A stretch of 64,000 nt of DNA. Source: Methylotenera sp. Its GTDB lineage: Bacteria; Pseudomonadota; Gammaproteobacteria; Burkholderiales; Methylophilaceae. The notes under the pieces are model-generated. The model searched no databases, was not told the DNA's origin, and saw only the letters and a list, made by a program, of their open reading frames with translations. A program made the position numbers and the translations under genes. Location of the stretch: assembly GCF_030653755.1 (NCBI RefSeq), contig NZ_JAURYU010000001.1:52082-116081 (forward strand). The letters run 5' to 3'. Shown piece by piece: positions 30,273-40,604 of the stretch. Position 1 is the first letter of the stretch; each line of letters opens with the position of its first letter.

Positions 30273-31061
30273 TTACAGTAGTGCCAGCTCTGCTTCAGTA
30301 AATCCAGCTTTGCGTCTGGCCTCTAAATTAAAAGGTTTACGTAAGGTTGGCGCGCTATACCGCTGAGCCAATTCTGCATAAGCTGAGATTGGCTCAAGTC
30401 CACGTTGAACACATAACCAGTTAAACCAAGTATTGCCTATCAGCACATGCCCAATTTCATCGCGCAGGATAATATCTAAAATAGCGGCAACCTCGGTATC
30501 ACCTACTTGTGCAAATTTATTACGTAGCGCTGGACTAGCATCTAAGCCACGTGCTTCCATGGTACGTGGAACCAGCGCCATTCTTGCCAGCACATCATCC
30601 TTAGTCCGCTCAGTCATTTCCCACAGGCTGTTATGCCCATTAAAATCACCGTATTGGTAACCTATTGTTTTTAAATAAGCACTCAGCATACCAAAATGAT
30701 AAGCTTCTTCGGCCGCTACTTTTAGCCAATCGACGTAATACTCTCTTGGCATACCAGCAAACCGCCAAATAGCATCCAGTGCCAAATTAATTGCATTAAA
30801 CTCAATATGTGCCAAAGCATGAATCAATGCGGCACGGCCTTCAATTGTGCGCATAGAGCGTTTGCCTACTTCTAAGGGTGAAACTAAAGTAGGCTTTTCG
30901 GGATGTCCTGGAATCGTTTGTAATGTATCTATCTCAAGCTCAGTATCGAGTTGCAACAAACCTGACTGCCATGACTGATAAAGCGCTGACACTTTTTCAA
31001 CTTTTTGGTTAAGGCTGCATTCAGCTAGGCTATTTAATGCTTGTTGCCTTAGTTCTTGCAT
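30273..31061 (-). CDS. Ferritin-like DUF455 protein
   Basis: A 262-residue protein of the DUF455 family (MiaE-like ferritin fold). The helical metal-site motifs are visible: AHIEFNAINLALDAIWRF, EEAYHFGMLSAYL and RDEIGHVLIGN, which supply Glu/His ligands for a diiron centre. It probably is an oxidase or hydroxylase, reaction unknown. It is transcribed toward serB, on its own or following the 31144 gene after about 80 bp. Confidence 0.82.
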   Translation of the reverse strand: MQELRQQALNSLAECSLNQKVEKVSALYQSWQSGLLQLDTELEIDTLQTIPGHPEKPTLVSPLEVGKRSMRTIEGRAALIHALAHIEFNAINLALDAIWRFAGMPREYYVDWLKVAAEEAYHFGMLSAYLKTIGYQYGDFNGHNSLWEMTERTKDDVLARMALVPRTMEARGLDASPALRNKFAQVGDTEVAAILDIILRDEIGHVLIGNTWFNWLCVQRGLEPISAYAELAQRYSAPTLRKPFNLEARRKAGFTEAELALL

Positions 31062-31143
31062 CTATCTATTCCGCTTATCAAAACCTGTTACCTTTACCCA
31101 TATGACTGCTTAGACAATGCCAGTCCCATATTCCTATTTCTTT

Positions 31144-32031
31144 TTAATGACGTGATGAGGTAAGTGGGATAAAATCCAGCTCACCAGCTTTCATATCTGG
31201 CACTAACAAATACCGCTCATCCTTAGTGATTGCTATATCTGCAGCAGCCTGATAGCCAGATTTAACCAAAGTAACATCACCCATCATATTTACACTAAAG
31301 ACTTTGCCATTTTTCCAGTCACTCACATACATCGTGCCATTTGAATGGTGAACAACCCCATCGCCACCACCCAAGCCCTCTGCAATATCCGTCAGCGCAC
31401 CTGTTGATGTATTTAAGCTGTACAACACGCCTGATGTAAAATCCACATAAATCAAATGATTACCAGTATCGTCAGCAAGCAAACCATTCGGCGCTTTTAC
31501 ACGTGCGTCTTGTGTGTCTTTAATTAAGAGCTTAACCTCGCCACTTGGTGTGATTTTATAAATAGCGCCGCCTTTGCCTGTATTAAATACATCACCACTA
31601 TCACTCACATACAAGTTACCTTGCAAGTCTGCCTCTAAGTCATTTAAGAAATATGGCACATTTGGAAATGCTGTCGCAGGGACAAACTCACTGACCTGAC
31701 CTGTAGGTGTGATTTTAAGAATCTTGGTTTTATCGGCTGCATACAGATAATCACCAATAATCGCCAGCCCTTTAGGGTCATCTAAGCCGCTCGCAAAAAC
31801 GGCAACGCTACCATCGTTATTCACAACACTGATTTGGCCATCGCCATCTTTACCAAATTCATTAATTTCTGAGATAAAAATTCTGCCATCTTTTGCTTGA
31901 ACAACAGATTCTGGCGTTTTTAAGCCTGTGATTTTTTTTGATGTATACGTCATCGGCTTGGTAGATTGGCATCCAACAACTAACGCTCCAACTATCACTA
32001 ACACACTGAGTTTGATATATTTTTTTAACAT
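31144..32031 (-). CDS. Beta-propeller lipoprotein (SMP-30/NHL-like)
   Basis: A 295-residue predicted lipoprotein: MLKKYIKLSVLVIVGALVVGC has a lipobox VVGC and a good ribosome site (AGGGTGGAA) directly before ATG 32031. The mature part has repeated DGRIF/GNLYVSD/GTMYVSDWKNG strands of a six-bladed gluconolactonase- or SMP-30-like propeller. Whether it hydrolyses anything is unknown. An upstream in-frame extension to 32097 exists but would spoil the signal peptide. It is the third of three closely spaced secreted-protein genes. Confidence 0.75.
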   Translation of the reverse strand: MLKKYIKLSVLVIVGALVVGCQSTKPMTYTSKKITGLKTPESVVQAKDGRIFISEINEFGKDGDGQISVVNNDGSVAVFASGLDDPKGLAIIGDYLYAADKTKILKITPTGQVSEFVPATAFPNVPYFLNDLEADLQGNLYVSDSGDVFNTGKGGAIYKITPSGEVKLLIKDTQDARVKAPNGLLADDTGNHLIYVDFTSGVLYSLNTSTGALTDIAEGLGGGDGVVHHSNGTMYVSDWKNGKVFSVNMMGDVTLVKSGYQAAADIAITKDERYLLVPDMKAGELDFIPLTSSRH

Positions 32032-32100
32032 TTCCACCCTAACTGTAAATTTCACAACATTAATGATTTCGATGGCAGTATCACTGTCATTAAACAAACC

Positions 32101-32697
32101 CTAAAACGACATAGCTCTAATTTTTTTAGTCGGAAATAAAGTCACCATGCCGCAAGGTGTGCTTTCTGCCGTGCTAGATTTAGCTTTGTTGCTCATACGC
32201 GTTTGCAAAGAAGTATCGGCTTGCATTTTAGCGACTACGTCTGCGACAGCAAGTGCGTAGGCTTCCTCTATGGAGGCTTCAGCATGCATATTCAAAAAAC
32301 CACGCACTTGAGATTTACCCACATATTCGCCTAGGTGCTCACCGATGCCTTTATAAACATCCGCAGTGACTTCACCATAAAACAATTGTACTTGCGGGTT
32401 ATAAAACAACTTTGGCTGTAGCCAAACCAAGGCTTTGCCAGACTGGCTAACTTCGCACATGCCTACATCACCATATGCTTCAGTGAATTTTGTTATGGCT
32501 ACTTTTTCAACCACGGGGCCTTGATACATCCAATAATCGTAATATGGATGCCATAGTCTAATTGGGTTTGTATAGTCAACAGGCTGAATATACATCTGCA
32601 GTTGCGAGGCCTTGTTATCCCCCCCCTCCGCTGCGTATGCGTTAACACTGCTGCCAATTGCGAGTAAAGCGATTAATTTAATAATATTTAGTTTCAT
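32101..32697 (-). CDS. Secreted protein of unknown function
   Basis: This 198-residue protein is not recognised. It has a signal peptide (MKLNIIKLIALLAIGSSVNAYAAE) and a mature part rich in Trp and Tyr at the N-terminus (NPIRLWHPYYDYWMYQGP). Two lone cysteines lie far apart (GMCEV and TPCGM) and could pair as a disulfide. No metal or heme motif stands out. It sits 8 bp after the sorbosone-dehydrogenase-like gene and 69 bp before the lipoprotein propeller, so the three are probably one operon in the envelope. Confidence 0.7.
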   Translation of the reverse strand: MKLNIIKLIALLAIGSSVNAYAAEGGDNKASQLQMYIQPVDYTNPIRLWHPYYDYWMYQGPVVEKVAITKFTEAYGDVGMCEVSQSGKALVWLQPKLFYNPQVQLFYGEVTADVYKGIGEHLGEYVGKSQVRGFLNMHAEASIEEAYALAVADVVAKMQADTSLQTRMSNKAKSSTAESTPCGMVTLFPTKKIRAMSF

Positions 32698-32705
32698 TCA
32701 GCTTC

Positions 32706-33926
32706 CTACTTAATTTTATAACTAACACGGTAAATGATATTGGCTTTATCATCAGACACATAGAGCGCACCATCAGTACCTACGGCAACATCAACAGGTC
32801 GTCCCCATGCTTGCTGACTTTGTAGCCAACCTGTTGCAAAGTCTTCTACTTCAAAAGGCTCATTGCCCTTAAATTTTACTCTCACCAACTGGTATCCAGC
32901 CAGCTGTTTACGATTCCATGACCCATGTAACGCTACTATTGCATCTGCTTTATAGGCTGATGGCCAATTGGTTTTATCCAAAAAGACAATGCCAATTGGT
33001 GTGGTATGTGCCTTAAAACTAATAGCTGGAGCTTGTGTGGTTTCACAAAATCCAGCAGGCCCTTTAAAGTTAGGGTCTTCAACCTGCGTGCCAATTTCCT
33101 TACTACCACCCCAGCAATGAGGCCAACCATAATGCTTACCTGCCTCAATCTTGTTTAAATGCTCTGGTGGTAACTCATCATTCACAGCACCGCCCTGTGT
33201 ACCGCTACGGTTATCAGCACCATTATTAGTAGCGTACATCGCATTTGTCTTGGGGTGCCATGCAAACCCTTGCGAGTTACGTAACCCGCGTGCAAATATC
33301 GCAGACTGCTGGTGACGCCCCAATGTTACCAACGCACCCGCAGGCTTGCCTTCTATTGTATATCTGAGAATAGTTGCGCGCATAGGTTCACTTTCTATGC
33401 ATACATTGCAACTTGAGCCTACATTCAGGTACAAGAACCCATCAGGCCCTAATCTAATATTCTTAAGGGTATGCCCGCCAGCAGGTAGGTTAGAGATAAA
33501 AGCTTGCGGTTTAGACCACTCCTGCTGCGTCTGCGTAAGCTTAACCACACCATCCTGATTAGCAACCAGTAGCGAATCGCCCACAAAAGTGATTCCTTGC
33601 GGTGCGTTCAGGTTCTGAGCGATGGTAAGCACTTCATCCGCAACCCCATCATGATTATAGTCTGGTAGCATGACAACGCGATTGCTCCCAACAGCAGATA
33701 CATAAAGGTTACCCTTTGCATCCAATGCCATCATCCTAGGGCCAGATAAATGCTCACCATTTTTGGTGTTCGTATCTGCAAACACCTCAATTTTGAAGCC
33801 CGCAGGTAGTTGAATACTTGCTAAATCAGCAGCTAAAGCTGCTTGCATAGTAAACAATGCAAACCCCGCTATTAGCACTATGTGTATTTTTGATTTAGAA
33901 ATAAAAAGTTTTAAAACGTGATGCAT
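32706..33926 (-). CDS. Secreted PQQ-type sugar dehydrogenase/sorbosone dehydrogenase-like propeller
   Basis: This 406-residue protein starts with a signal peptide (start 33926, cleavage near AALAAD) and has the glucose/sorbosone dehydrogenase propeller pattern: IQLPAGFKIEVFA at the mature start, NLYVSAVGSNRV, NLPAGGHTLKNIRLGPDGFLYLNVGSSCN, ARGLRNSQGFAWHP, GKHYGWPHCWGG and HGSWNRKQLAGYQLVRV. Family members use PQQ in the periplasm to oxidise sugars; the substrate here is not known. It lies 79 bp after the flavocytochrome genes, on the same strand. Confidence 0.85.
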   Translation of the reverse strand: MHHVLKLFISKSKIHIVLIAGFALFTMQAALAADLASIQLPAGFKIEVFADTNTKNGEHLSGPRMMALDAKGNLYVSAVGSNRVVMLPDYNHDGVADEVLTIAQNLNAPQGITFVGDSLLVANQDGVVKLTQTQQEWSKPQAFISNLPAGGHTLKNIRLGPDGFLYLNVGSSCNVCIESEPMRATILRYTIEGKPAGALVTLGRHQQSAIFARGLRNSQGFAWHPKTNAMYATNNGADNRSGTQGGAVNDELPPEHLNKIEAGKHYGWPHCWGGSKEIGTQVEDPNFKGPAGFCETTQAPAISFKAHTTPIGIVFLDKTNWPSAYKADAIVALHGSWNRKQLAGYQLVRVKFKGNEPFEVEDFATGWLQSQQAWGRPVDVAVGTDGALYVSDDKANIIYRVSYKIK

Positions 33927-34005
33927 TTTTAATGGCCTTTGTCCCAAGAATACTTTATTACCTAAAATTAAGACAAAAAATAAAGCCTATCAAATTAAAG
34001 ACAAG

Positions 34006-35286
34006 TTAAGTCAATACATCTGACCAAATATTATGTGCCCAAGCTCTGGCATACGCACCCTCTTTAGCAGATGGTGCCAAGGACACGCCTCCACCTTCAG
34101 CAGATACCATGATTTTTTTTGCTGCATCGTATCGATAAACATTGGCAACATGCATGGCTTGCTGATCATCCACAAAACTATAACAGGTATTGGCAAACAC
34201 TGGCGCAGGGTCTGGGCTTCTTCCCTGCATCAATTCCACAATCGCGCTAGCGCATACACGTGCTTGTGAAGTAGCCATATGCGCAGATTTTGGCAAGCCA
34301 GAAGCAACACTATCACCGATTACATGCACATTCGGTACTTTTTTAGATTCATAACTTAAAAAATCAACTTCGCACCATGGGTAATCTGATTCAAGTAAAT
34401 GTGCCATTTGCGCTGGCTTACCAGCACGCTGTGGTGGAATAACATTCAACACATCAGCCTTCACCTGTTCAAACTCTGTGCTCACAGTTTTAGTGCGCAC
34501 ATCAACGGAAACAACTGCGCTATCGTGACGATAGTCAATCATGCCTGTGTACGTATTAGCCCAAACTTTAGTAAAGAGCCCTTTTTTAGACACAATTTCA
34601 GCATTAGCGTCTAACACAATAATCTTACTGTTTGGCTTATGGTTCTTTAGATAATGCGCCACTTGGCAGACACGCTCATACGGGCCTGGGGGGCAACGAT
34701 ACGGCGCTTGGGGAATCGTCATCACAAACACACCACCATCAGGCATTGATTCAAGCTGTTGCCGCAAATAAACAGTTTGCCAGCCAGCTTTCCATGCATG
34801 TGGAATCTGCTTCTGTGCATCAGCCGTTTGCAACTGTGGCAAGCTGTCATAGATAAAATCTACGCCAGGCGCAACAATCAAACGGTCGTACGTGATATCA
34901 CCACGCTGCATGGTCACTATTTTTCTATCAGTGTTGATGGCCGTCACAGTATCTTGTACCCACTGAACGCCATGATTCTTTTTCAGTAAATCATAGCCAA
35001 AGGTCAAATCATTGATCTGCTGGCTACCGCCTAATACCAAATTGCTGAGTGGGCAAGAAATAAACTGGGGTGAGCGTTCAATTACCACCACCTCAATACT
35101 ACCCATACTCCACATACGAATATATTTAGCCGCACTCGTACCAGCATAACCACCACCAATCACCACCACTCGCCCAATCGGCGGTTTTTTACCCATTGCA
35201 ATTGCGTGTGGTGTAAACGATAACGCACCCAACGCGGCGGCTGTCTTAATAAAATCACGGCGATTAAAATCAGTGAACTTATTCAT
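34006..35286 (-). CDS. Flavocytochrome c sulfide dehydrogenase-like flavoprotein (FccB-like)
   Basis: A 426-residue Tat-exported flavoprotein (NRRDFIKT twin-arginine motif; FAD fold RVVVIGGGYAGTSAAKY). Three cysteines match FccB: Cys78 in FISCPLSNLVL, the covalent flavin site in FccB, and Cys198 (YRCPPGPYER) and Cys368 (ANTCYSF), which correspond to the redox disulfide used for sulfide. Position 368 minus a 31-residue signal gives 337, the number in Allochromatium FccB. It overlaps the cytochrome gene by 8 bp. Sulfide oxidation is inferred; other thiol or electron donors are possible. Confidence 0.85.
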   Translation of the reverse strand: MNKFTDFNRRDFIKTAAALGALSFTPHAIAMGKKPPIGRVVVIGGGYAGTSAAKYIRMWSMGSIEVVVIERSPQFISCPLSNLVLGGSQQINDLTFGYDLLKKNHGVQWVQDTVTAINTDRKIVTMQRGDITYDRLIVAPGVDFIYDSLPQLQTADAQKQIPHAWKAGWQTVYLRQQLESMPDGGVFVMTIPQAPYRCPPGPYERVCQVAHYLKNHKPNSKIIVLDANAEIVSKKGLFTKVWANTYTGMIDYRHDSAVVSVDVRTKTVSTEFEQVKADVLNVIPPQRAGKPAQMAHLLESDYPWCEVDFLSYESKKVPNVHVIGDSVASGLPKSAHMATSQARVCASAIVELMQGRSPDPAPVFANTCYSFVDDQQAMHVANVYRYDAAKKIMVSAEGGGVSLAPSAKEGAYARAWAHNIWSDVLT

Positions 35287-35671
35287 CTTGTGCAGCCTTG
35301 AGCGTTTGTGATACTGGCAGATAAGGTTTTACTTTTTTCTGATGCGAGAAATAATCTGCGAGTTGATGAATCTCTTCTAAAGTTAAGCCATTGGCATGCC
35401 GATGCATCACCGTTGCCGGCCTAGCTCCACTACGAAAATCAGTGAGTCGCTGAACAATATAAGCTTTATCCAACCCAGCAAGCGAAGTGGCATCAAACTC
35501 AGCATTGAAGGTCACAGCGTTGCCCTGTGTACCATGACACGCCGCGCAAGACGATGCTAGTGTTCGGGTATGCAATGCAAAGTCTGCATAAACAAAATCC
35601 TCAGCTGCTTTGCCCTGACTAGGCAAAATAACTGAGGATATAAGCATAAGATTTAAAAGGAATTTGTTCAT
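35279..35671 (-). CDS. Class I cytochrome c (FccA-like), periplasmic
   Basis: A 130-residue secreted monoheme cytochrome: signal peptide to about residue 23, heme site CAACH (Cys42, Cys45, His46), and an axial Met in ATVMHRHANGLT. It overlaps the flavoprotein gene by 8 bp, so it is the probable electron acceptor of the flavoprotein. The classic FccA is diheme, so this is the single-heme version, as in several betaproteobacteria. Confidence 0.85.
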   Translation of the reverse strand: MNKFLLNLMLISSVILPSQGKAAEDFVYADFALHTRTLASSCAACHGTQGNAVTFNAEFDATSLAGLDKAYIVQRLTDFRSGARPATVMHRHANGLTLEEIHQLADYFSHQKKVKPYLPVSQTLKAAQDE

Positions 35672-35807
35672 GGGGTCTTAATTAATTGAGAAACTCCACT
35701 ACTAATCATTAAATCAGGTACTTATTAAATCTGCTCATGACTTAATCTCATTCAAATGACTAAATTATGTGACTAATAAATTGCCAAGAACTAATAAGTT
35801 GATAAGA

Positions 35808-36293
35808 CTAGAAACATTTATCTTCTAAACAACCATCATCTTTAACACCAAGTGAAGTTAACAACTCCACCATTTTAGCGTTACCTTCATCTCGCACTGC
35901 GCGAACGATAGAAACATCAGCACGCATTTTAATATTGATATCAGCACCTTTACTTGCTAAAAATTTCACAACTTGATCGTGCCCACCAAAAGCTGCCATG
36001 TGAAAAGCTGTATTTTTGCTGATTGGGTGTTGGTAATCAAGCTCTGCACCACGCTCAACTAACAACTGAACCACTTTAAGCTGACCTTTAGTCGCTGCAA
36101 TTTGTAATGCAGACCAACCAAAAAACTTGTCATTTGCTTTTGCATCGCCATCTAAGTATTTCTTCACTAATTTAACGTCACCATCACGCAAAGCTTCTGT
36201 GTAACGCATATGGTCATCATCAGTTAATTGCGCCATTGATGTGATTGGTAAACAAAAGGCTAATCCTAAAACAAGTGTTCTAAAAAAATTCAT
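35808..36293 (-). CDS. Small secreted ankyrin-repeat protein
   Basis: A 161-residue protein with a signal peptide (start 36293, MNFFRTLVLGLAFCLPITSMAQ) and about four ankyrin repeats (FGWSALQIAATKGQLKVV, NTAFHMAAFGGHDQVV). The ATG has GGAG about 10 bases upstream. The C-terminus carries a CLEDKCF cysteine pair. It precedes the cytochrome/flavoprotein genes on the same strand after about 140 bp, which suggests but does not prove a link. Confidence 0.82.
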   Translation of the reverse strand: MNFFRTLVLGLAFCLPITSMAQLTDDDHMRYTEALRDGDVKLVKKYLDGDAKANDKFFGWSALQIAATKGQLKVVQLLVERGAELDYQHPISKNTAFHMAAFGGHDQVVKFLASKGADINIKMRADVSIVRAVRDEGNAKMVELLTSLGVKDDGCLEDKCF

Positions 36294-36419
36294 GCTGCTT
36301 TTCTCCAAAGTCATTTATTAAAATTTATTTCTATCGTTATCTAAACAGTACTCATTAAAACAATTACATCCAAGCTTACTTTAAGCCTTTTTTAACAAAT
36401 ACTTAGCTAAAATTAATGT

Positions 36420-39400
36420 TTAAGCAATGTACTTTCTTGCATTGCGGAACATACGAATCCAAGCACTATCTTCAGTGTCATCACTACGTTGCCATGTATT
36501 TTGTACATTGCGAATTACACGTTCAGGATGTGGCATCATAATACTAAAACGCCCATCTGTGCTGGTTAATCCAGTGACACCCTGTGGTGAACCGTTTGGA
36601 TTAAACGGATACATCTCAGTAGCTAAAGATGCATGATCAATAAAGCGCATCGTCACTAATTTCTGTGCTAACAGCTCATTGACAGCGTTAGGCTGAGAAA
36701 ATTCCGCAAAACCTTCACCATGTGCAACTGCGATTGGCATTTTGCTGCCAGCCATGCCATTAAAGAAGATTGATGGAGACTCTAAAACTTCTACCATGCT
36801 TAGGCGTGCTTCAAATTGCTCTGATTTATTTTTCACAAAATGTGGCCAATGCGCCGCGCCTGGAATCAGCTCGCGCAGATTACTCATCATTTGGCAGCCG
36901 TTACATACACCCAACGCAAAGCTATCTTGGCGATCAAAGAACGCAGAGAATTCATCACGCGCACGTGCGTTAAACAGGATAGATTTAGCCCAACCCTCAC
37001 CCGCGCCAAGCACGTCACCGTAAGAGAATCCACCACAGGCAACTACACCTGCAAAGTCTTTCAGTGATACACGGCCTGCAATAATGTCGCTCATATGGAC
37101 GTCATAAGCGGCAAAACCAGCACGGTCAAATGAAGCAGCCATTTCCACATGACCATTCACACCTTGCTCACGCAGGATTGCCATTTTAGGACGCGCACCT
37201 GTTGCAATGTAAGGCGCAGCAATATTTTCACTTGGGTTGTAAGTGAGCTCTGCAAACAAACCGCGGTCTGCATCGTTCAGCAATCGGTCATATTCTTGTT
37301 GCGCGCTCACTGGGTTATCACGCAGTTTTTGCATTTGGTAGGTTGTTTCAGACCACATACGATGCAAGTTAACGCGTGTATCAGCAAACACCACTTGGCC
37401 ATTTTGTTTGATCTCAATTTGGTTAGTCGCGGTCACTTCAGCCACCACATGTGCTAAACCATTAAACTGTGCAACAATCGCTTGCGCATCTTCTGCACGC
37501 ACTTGAATCACCGCACCAAGCTCTTCATTATACAAAGCATCTACAATACTGCCTTGCAAGCTAGATACATCCACATTTAAACCACAATGCCCAGCAAACG
37601 CCATCTCAACTAAGGTGGTAAATAAGCCGCCATCAGAACGGTCATGGTAAGCCATAATCTTGCCAGACTTATTCAATTGCTGAATCGTATTGAAGAAGTG
37701 TTTTAATTGCTTAGCATCATCAACATCAGGCGCTACATTGCCAATTTCACCATATACCTGTGCAAGGCTTGAGCCACCCATGCGGTTTTTACCTGCACCT
37801 AAATCAATTAAAATCAACTTAGAGGCACCATTAGTTTGCAATTGTGGTGTGAGTGTTTTACGTGCATCAGGTGTCGCCGCAAATGCTGTCACCACCAATG
37901 AGATTGGTGAGGTTACAGACTTATTCTGACCATCATCATTCCATACCGTCTTCATGCTCATCGAGTCTTTACCAACTGGGATGCTGACACCCAATTGTGG
38001 GCATAACTCCATCCCCACTGCTTTCACTGTTTCAAACAGTGCAGCATCTTCGCCAGCATGGCCAGCTGGTGCCATCCAGTTGGCTGAAAGTTTTAAATCG
38101 CTGATATCGTCAATCAAGCTTGCGGCAATGTTGGTAATAGATTCACCAATCGCCATGCGGCCAGATGCTGGTGCATTGACCAATGCGAGTGGTGCTTTTT
38201 CGCCAATGGCAAAAGCTTCGCCACGGTAAGTTTCATAGCCAGCCAAGGTAACACCAACGTCAGCCACTGGCACTTGCCATGGGCCAACCATTTGTTCACG
38301 AGCAACCAAGCCAGTCACAGAACGGTCGCCAATGGTAATCAAGAATGTTTTATCTGCAACACCTGGTAAACGCAACACCCGCGCCGCCGCGTCTTTTAAA
38401 TCTATTTTGCTGGTATCAAATGCTTTCAGTGTTTGCACCGTGCTTTTCACGTCACGCGTCATTTTTGGTGGTTTACCTAGCAATACAGATAAATCCATAT
38501 CGACTGGCTTGTTATCAAAATGACTGTCAGCGACCGTTAAATGGCGCTCTTCTGTAGCGTAACCCACCACAGCATAAGGACAGCGCTCACGCTCACAAAT
38601 CTCTTTAAAGCGCGGCAAGTCTTCCTGTGCAATCGCCATCACATAGCGCTCTTGCGCCTCATTGCTCCACAGCTCGCGTGGTGACATGCCTAGCTCTTCG
38701 TTATTCACATCGCGCAATTGGAATATTGCACCTACGCCAGCATCGTTCACTAACTCTGGAAATGCATTTGAAATACCGCCTGCACCTACGTCATGAATAC
38801 TTAAAATCGGGTTGTTTGCACCCAACTGCCAGCAACGGTCAATCACTTCTTGTGCTCTACGCTCCAACTCAGGGTTACCGCGTTGTACAGAATCGAAGTC
38901 TAAGTTTTCAACGTTGCTACCTGTATCCATACTAGATGCAGCACCGCCACCCAAGCCAATCAACATTGCTGGGCCGCCTAGTTGAATCAGTGCAGCACCC
39001 GCTGGAATTGGGTTCTTTTTAGAGTGTTGTGCAGAGATATTACCAATACCACCCGCCAACATAATTGGTTTGTGATAGCCACGCACTTCAGTATTGCCAT
39101 TTGCACTTGGTGCTTCAATTTCCAAGGTACGGAAATAGCCAGTAATGTTAGGGCGACCAAACTCGTTGTTATAAGCCGCACCACCTAATGGGCCATCCAC
39201 CATAATTTGCAATGGTGAAGCAATACGGTTTGGTTTGCCGTAAGCGGCTGATTCCCAAGGTTGCGTAAAGTTTGGAATATTCAAATTAGACACTGAGAAG
39301 CCAGCCAACCCTGCTTTAGGTTTAGAGCCGCTACCTGTTGCACCTTCATCACGAATCTCGCCACCCGCACCAGTTGCCGCACCTGCAAATGGTGAAATTG

Positions 39401-40343
39401 CGGTTGGGTGGTTGTGTGTTTCCACTTTCATCAAGAAGTGCATGTCTTCTTCAATAAAGCGATATGCGCCATCTTCAGCTGGATAAAAACGTTTGGTTGG
39501 TTCGTTTGCTTGCTGACCCGCCACAATGGAAGCATTATCAGAGTACGCGACCACTGTTTTACCTGGGTTTAATTTGTGCGTATTGCGAATCATCGCAAAT
39601 AGAGACATCTCTTGTTGCGCGCCATCAATCACCCAATCTGCATTAAAGATTTTATGACGGCAATGCTCAGAGTTTGCCTGTGCAAACATCATTAACTCAA
39701 CATCCGTTGGGTTGCGTTGCATTCTAGTGAAATTATCAAACAGATAATCCACTTCATCTGGCGACAATGCCAAACCCATCTCATTATTGGCTTGATCAAG
39801 CGCAGCCTTGCCACCTTGTAAAACATCAATCGTGCTTAAAGGTTTAGGCGTATCGGTATGGAACAACTTGCCAGCATCTTGCTTGTTATCAAACACAGAT
39901 TCTGTCATACGGTCATGCAACAACGGCAACAATAACTTACGTTCATCCGCTGTTAGTGCTTGACCATTTTTTGTTTGCACATAATAAGCAATGCCGCGCT
40001 CTACGCGCTGAGTAGATGGCAACCCACAATGCTGCACAATGTCTGTGGCGCGTGAAGCCCAAGGGGAAATCGTACCAACGCGCGGCAACACTAAAATGAA
40101 TTCACCGCTAGGCTCTTCTGCCTGCATGCTAGGACCATACGTTAAAATTTGGTTTAGCGTGTTTTCTTGCTGGACTGATAGCTCACCATCCACCCATATA
40201 AAATGCCAAAATTCAGCGTAAACATGCCCAATATTCGGGCAAATTTCACTAAGCTTATTTTGAATTTTTTCAATTCTGAAAGGTGATAAAGCAGCACTGC
40301 CACGCAGGCTAATCATTTGTGGGTTTGGATTAGATTGGCTCAT
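36420..40343 (-). CDS. purL: Phosphoribosylformylglycinamidine synthase
   Basis: PurL makes FGAM from FGAR, glutamine and ATP, the fourth step of purine synthesis. The 1307-residue large form carries an N-terminal PurS-like region, a linker, the synthetase core ([45 protein letters not shown]) and a C-terminal glutaminase with catalytic Cys in [10 protein letters not shown] and the His-Glu pair in MPHPERV. The length matches other proteobacterial PurL. A dyad lies about 50 bp upstream. Confidence 0.97.
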   Translation of the reverse strand: MSQSNPNPQMISLRGSAALSPFRIEKIQNKLSEICPNIGHVYAEFWHFIWVDGELSVQQENTLNQILTYGPSMQAEEPSGEFILVLPRVGTISPWASRATDIVQHCGLPSTQRVERGIAYYVQTKNGQALTADERKLLLPLLHDRMTESVFDNKQDAGKLFHTDTPKPLSTIDVLQGGKAALDQANNEMGLALSPDEVDYLFDNFTRMQRNPTDVELMMFAQANSEHCRHKIFNADWVIDGAQQEMSLFAMIRNTHKLNPGKTVVAYSDNASIVAGQQANEPTKRFYPAEDGAYRFIEEDMHFLMKVETHNHPTAISPFAGAATGAGGEIRDEGATGSGSKPKAGLAGFSVSNLNIPNFTQPWESAAYGKPNRIASPLQIMVDGPLGGAAYNNEFGRPNITGYFRTLEIEAPSANGNTEVRGYHKPIMLAGGIGNISAQHSKKNPIPAGAALIQLGGPAMLIGLGGGAASSMDTGSNVENLDFDSVQRGNPELERRAQEVIDRCWQLGANNPILSIHDVGAGGISNAFPELVNDAGVGAIFQLRDVNNEELGMSPRELWSNEAQERYVMAIAQEDLPRFKEICERERCPYAVVGYATEERHLTVADSHFDNKPVDMDLSVLLGKPPKMTRDVKSTVQTLKAFDTSKIDLKDAAARVLRLPGVADKTFLITIGDRSVTGLVAREQMVGPWQVPVADVGVTLAGYETYRGEAFAIGEKAPLALVNAPASGRMAIGESITNIAASLIDDISDLKLSANWMAPAGHAGEDAALFETVKAVGMELCPQLGVSIPVGKDSMSMKTVWNDDGQNKSVTSPISLVVTAFAATPDARKTLTPQLQTNGASKLILIDLGAGKNRMGGSSLAQVYGEIGNVAPDVDDAKQLKHFFNTIQQLNKSGKIMAYHDRSDGGLFTTLVEMAFAGHCGLNVDVSSLQGSIVDALYNEELGAVIQVRAEDAQAIVAQFNGLAHVVAEVTATNQIEIKQNGQVVFADTRVNLHRMWSETTYQMQKLRDNPVSAQQEYDRLLNDADRGLFAELTYNPSENIAAPYIATGARPKMAILREQGVNGHVEMAASFDRAGFAAYDVHMSDIIAGRVSLKDFAGVVACGGFSYGDVLGAGEGWAKSILFNARARDEFSAFFDRQDSFALGVCNGCQMMSNLRELIPGAAHWPHFVKNKSEQFEARLSMVEVLESPSIFFNGMAGSKMPIAVAHGEGFAEFSQPNAVNELLAQKLVTMRFIDHASLATEMYPFNPNGSPQGVTGLTSTDGRFSIMMPHPERVIRNVQNTWQRSDDTEDSAWIRMFRNARKYIA

Positions 40344-40389
40344 TAAACTCAGCTAAATATCAAGGACATAAATAAACCAAGATTTTAAC

Positions 40390-40417
40390 AGATTAGCGCC
40401 TGTTAAGTCGCTAATCT
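40390..40417. promoter_or_regulatory. Perfect dyad upstream of purL
   Basis: AGATTAGCG (40390-40398) and CGCTAATCT (40409-40417) form a 9-bp perfect dyad about 47 bp before the purL start. A second, mutually exclusive pairing is GCCTG with CAGGC. A TAAAAT -10-like element on the minus strand lies at 40382-40387. It may be an operator or leader hairpin; it is not the E. coli PurR site. The rest of the 260-bp gap (40344-40604) has no clear gene; a 34-codon minus-strand frame at 40452-40556 is unsupported. Confidence 0.4.
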
Positions 40418-40604
40418 AGCAGGCAAATTAATGAAGATATTTTTGAAGAAATTAATACGGAAAATAATAGAGAGCAGCCCAAACAACAGCACCACGGCAA
40501 AAGCCGCTTAACGCGCCAAGCCTGACTAGACCATTTAAATGTCGATTCAAACCCATACATCTAGCAATGCCTTTGCCAGCGCATCAAGCTTTAAAAACAT
40601 AACG

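Noticed and set aside
40452..40556. A 34-codon minus-strand frame between corA and purL
   Set aside because: The product is hydrophobic but there is no clear ribosome site or known family; probably chance or a relic.
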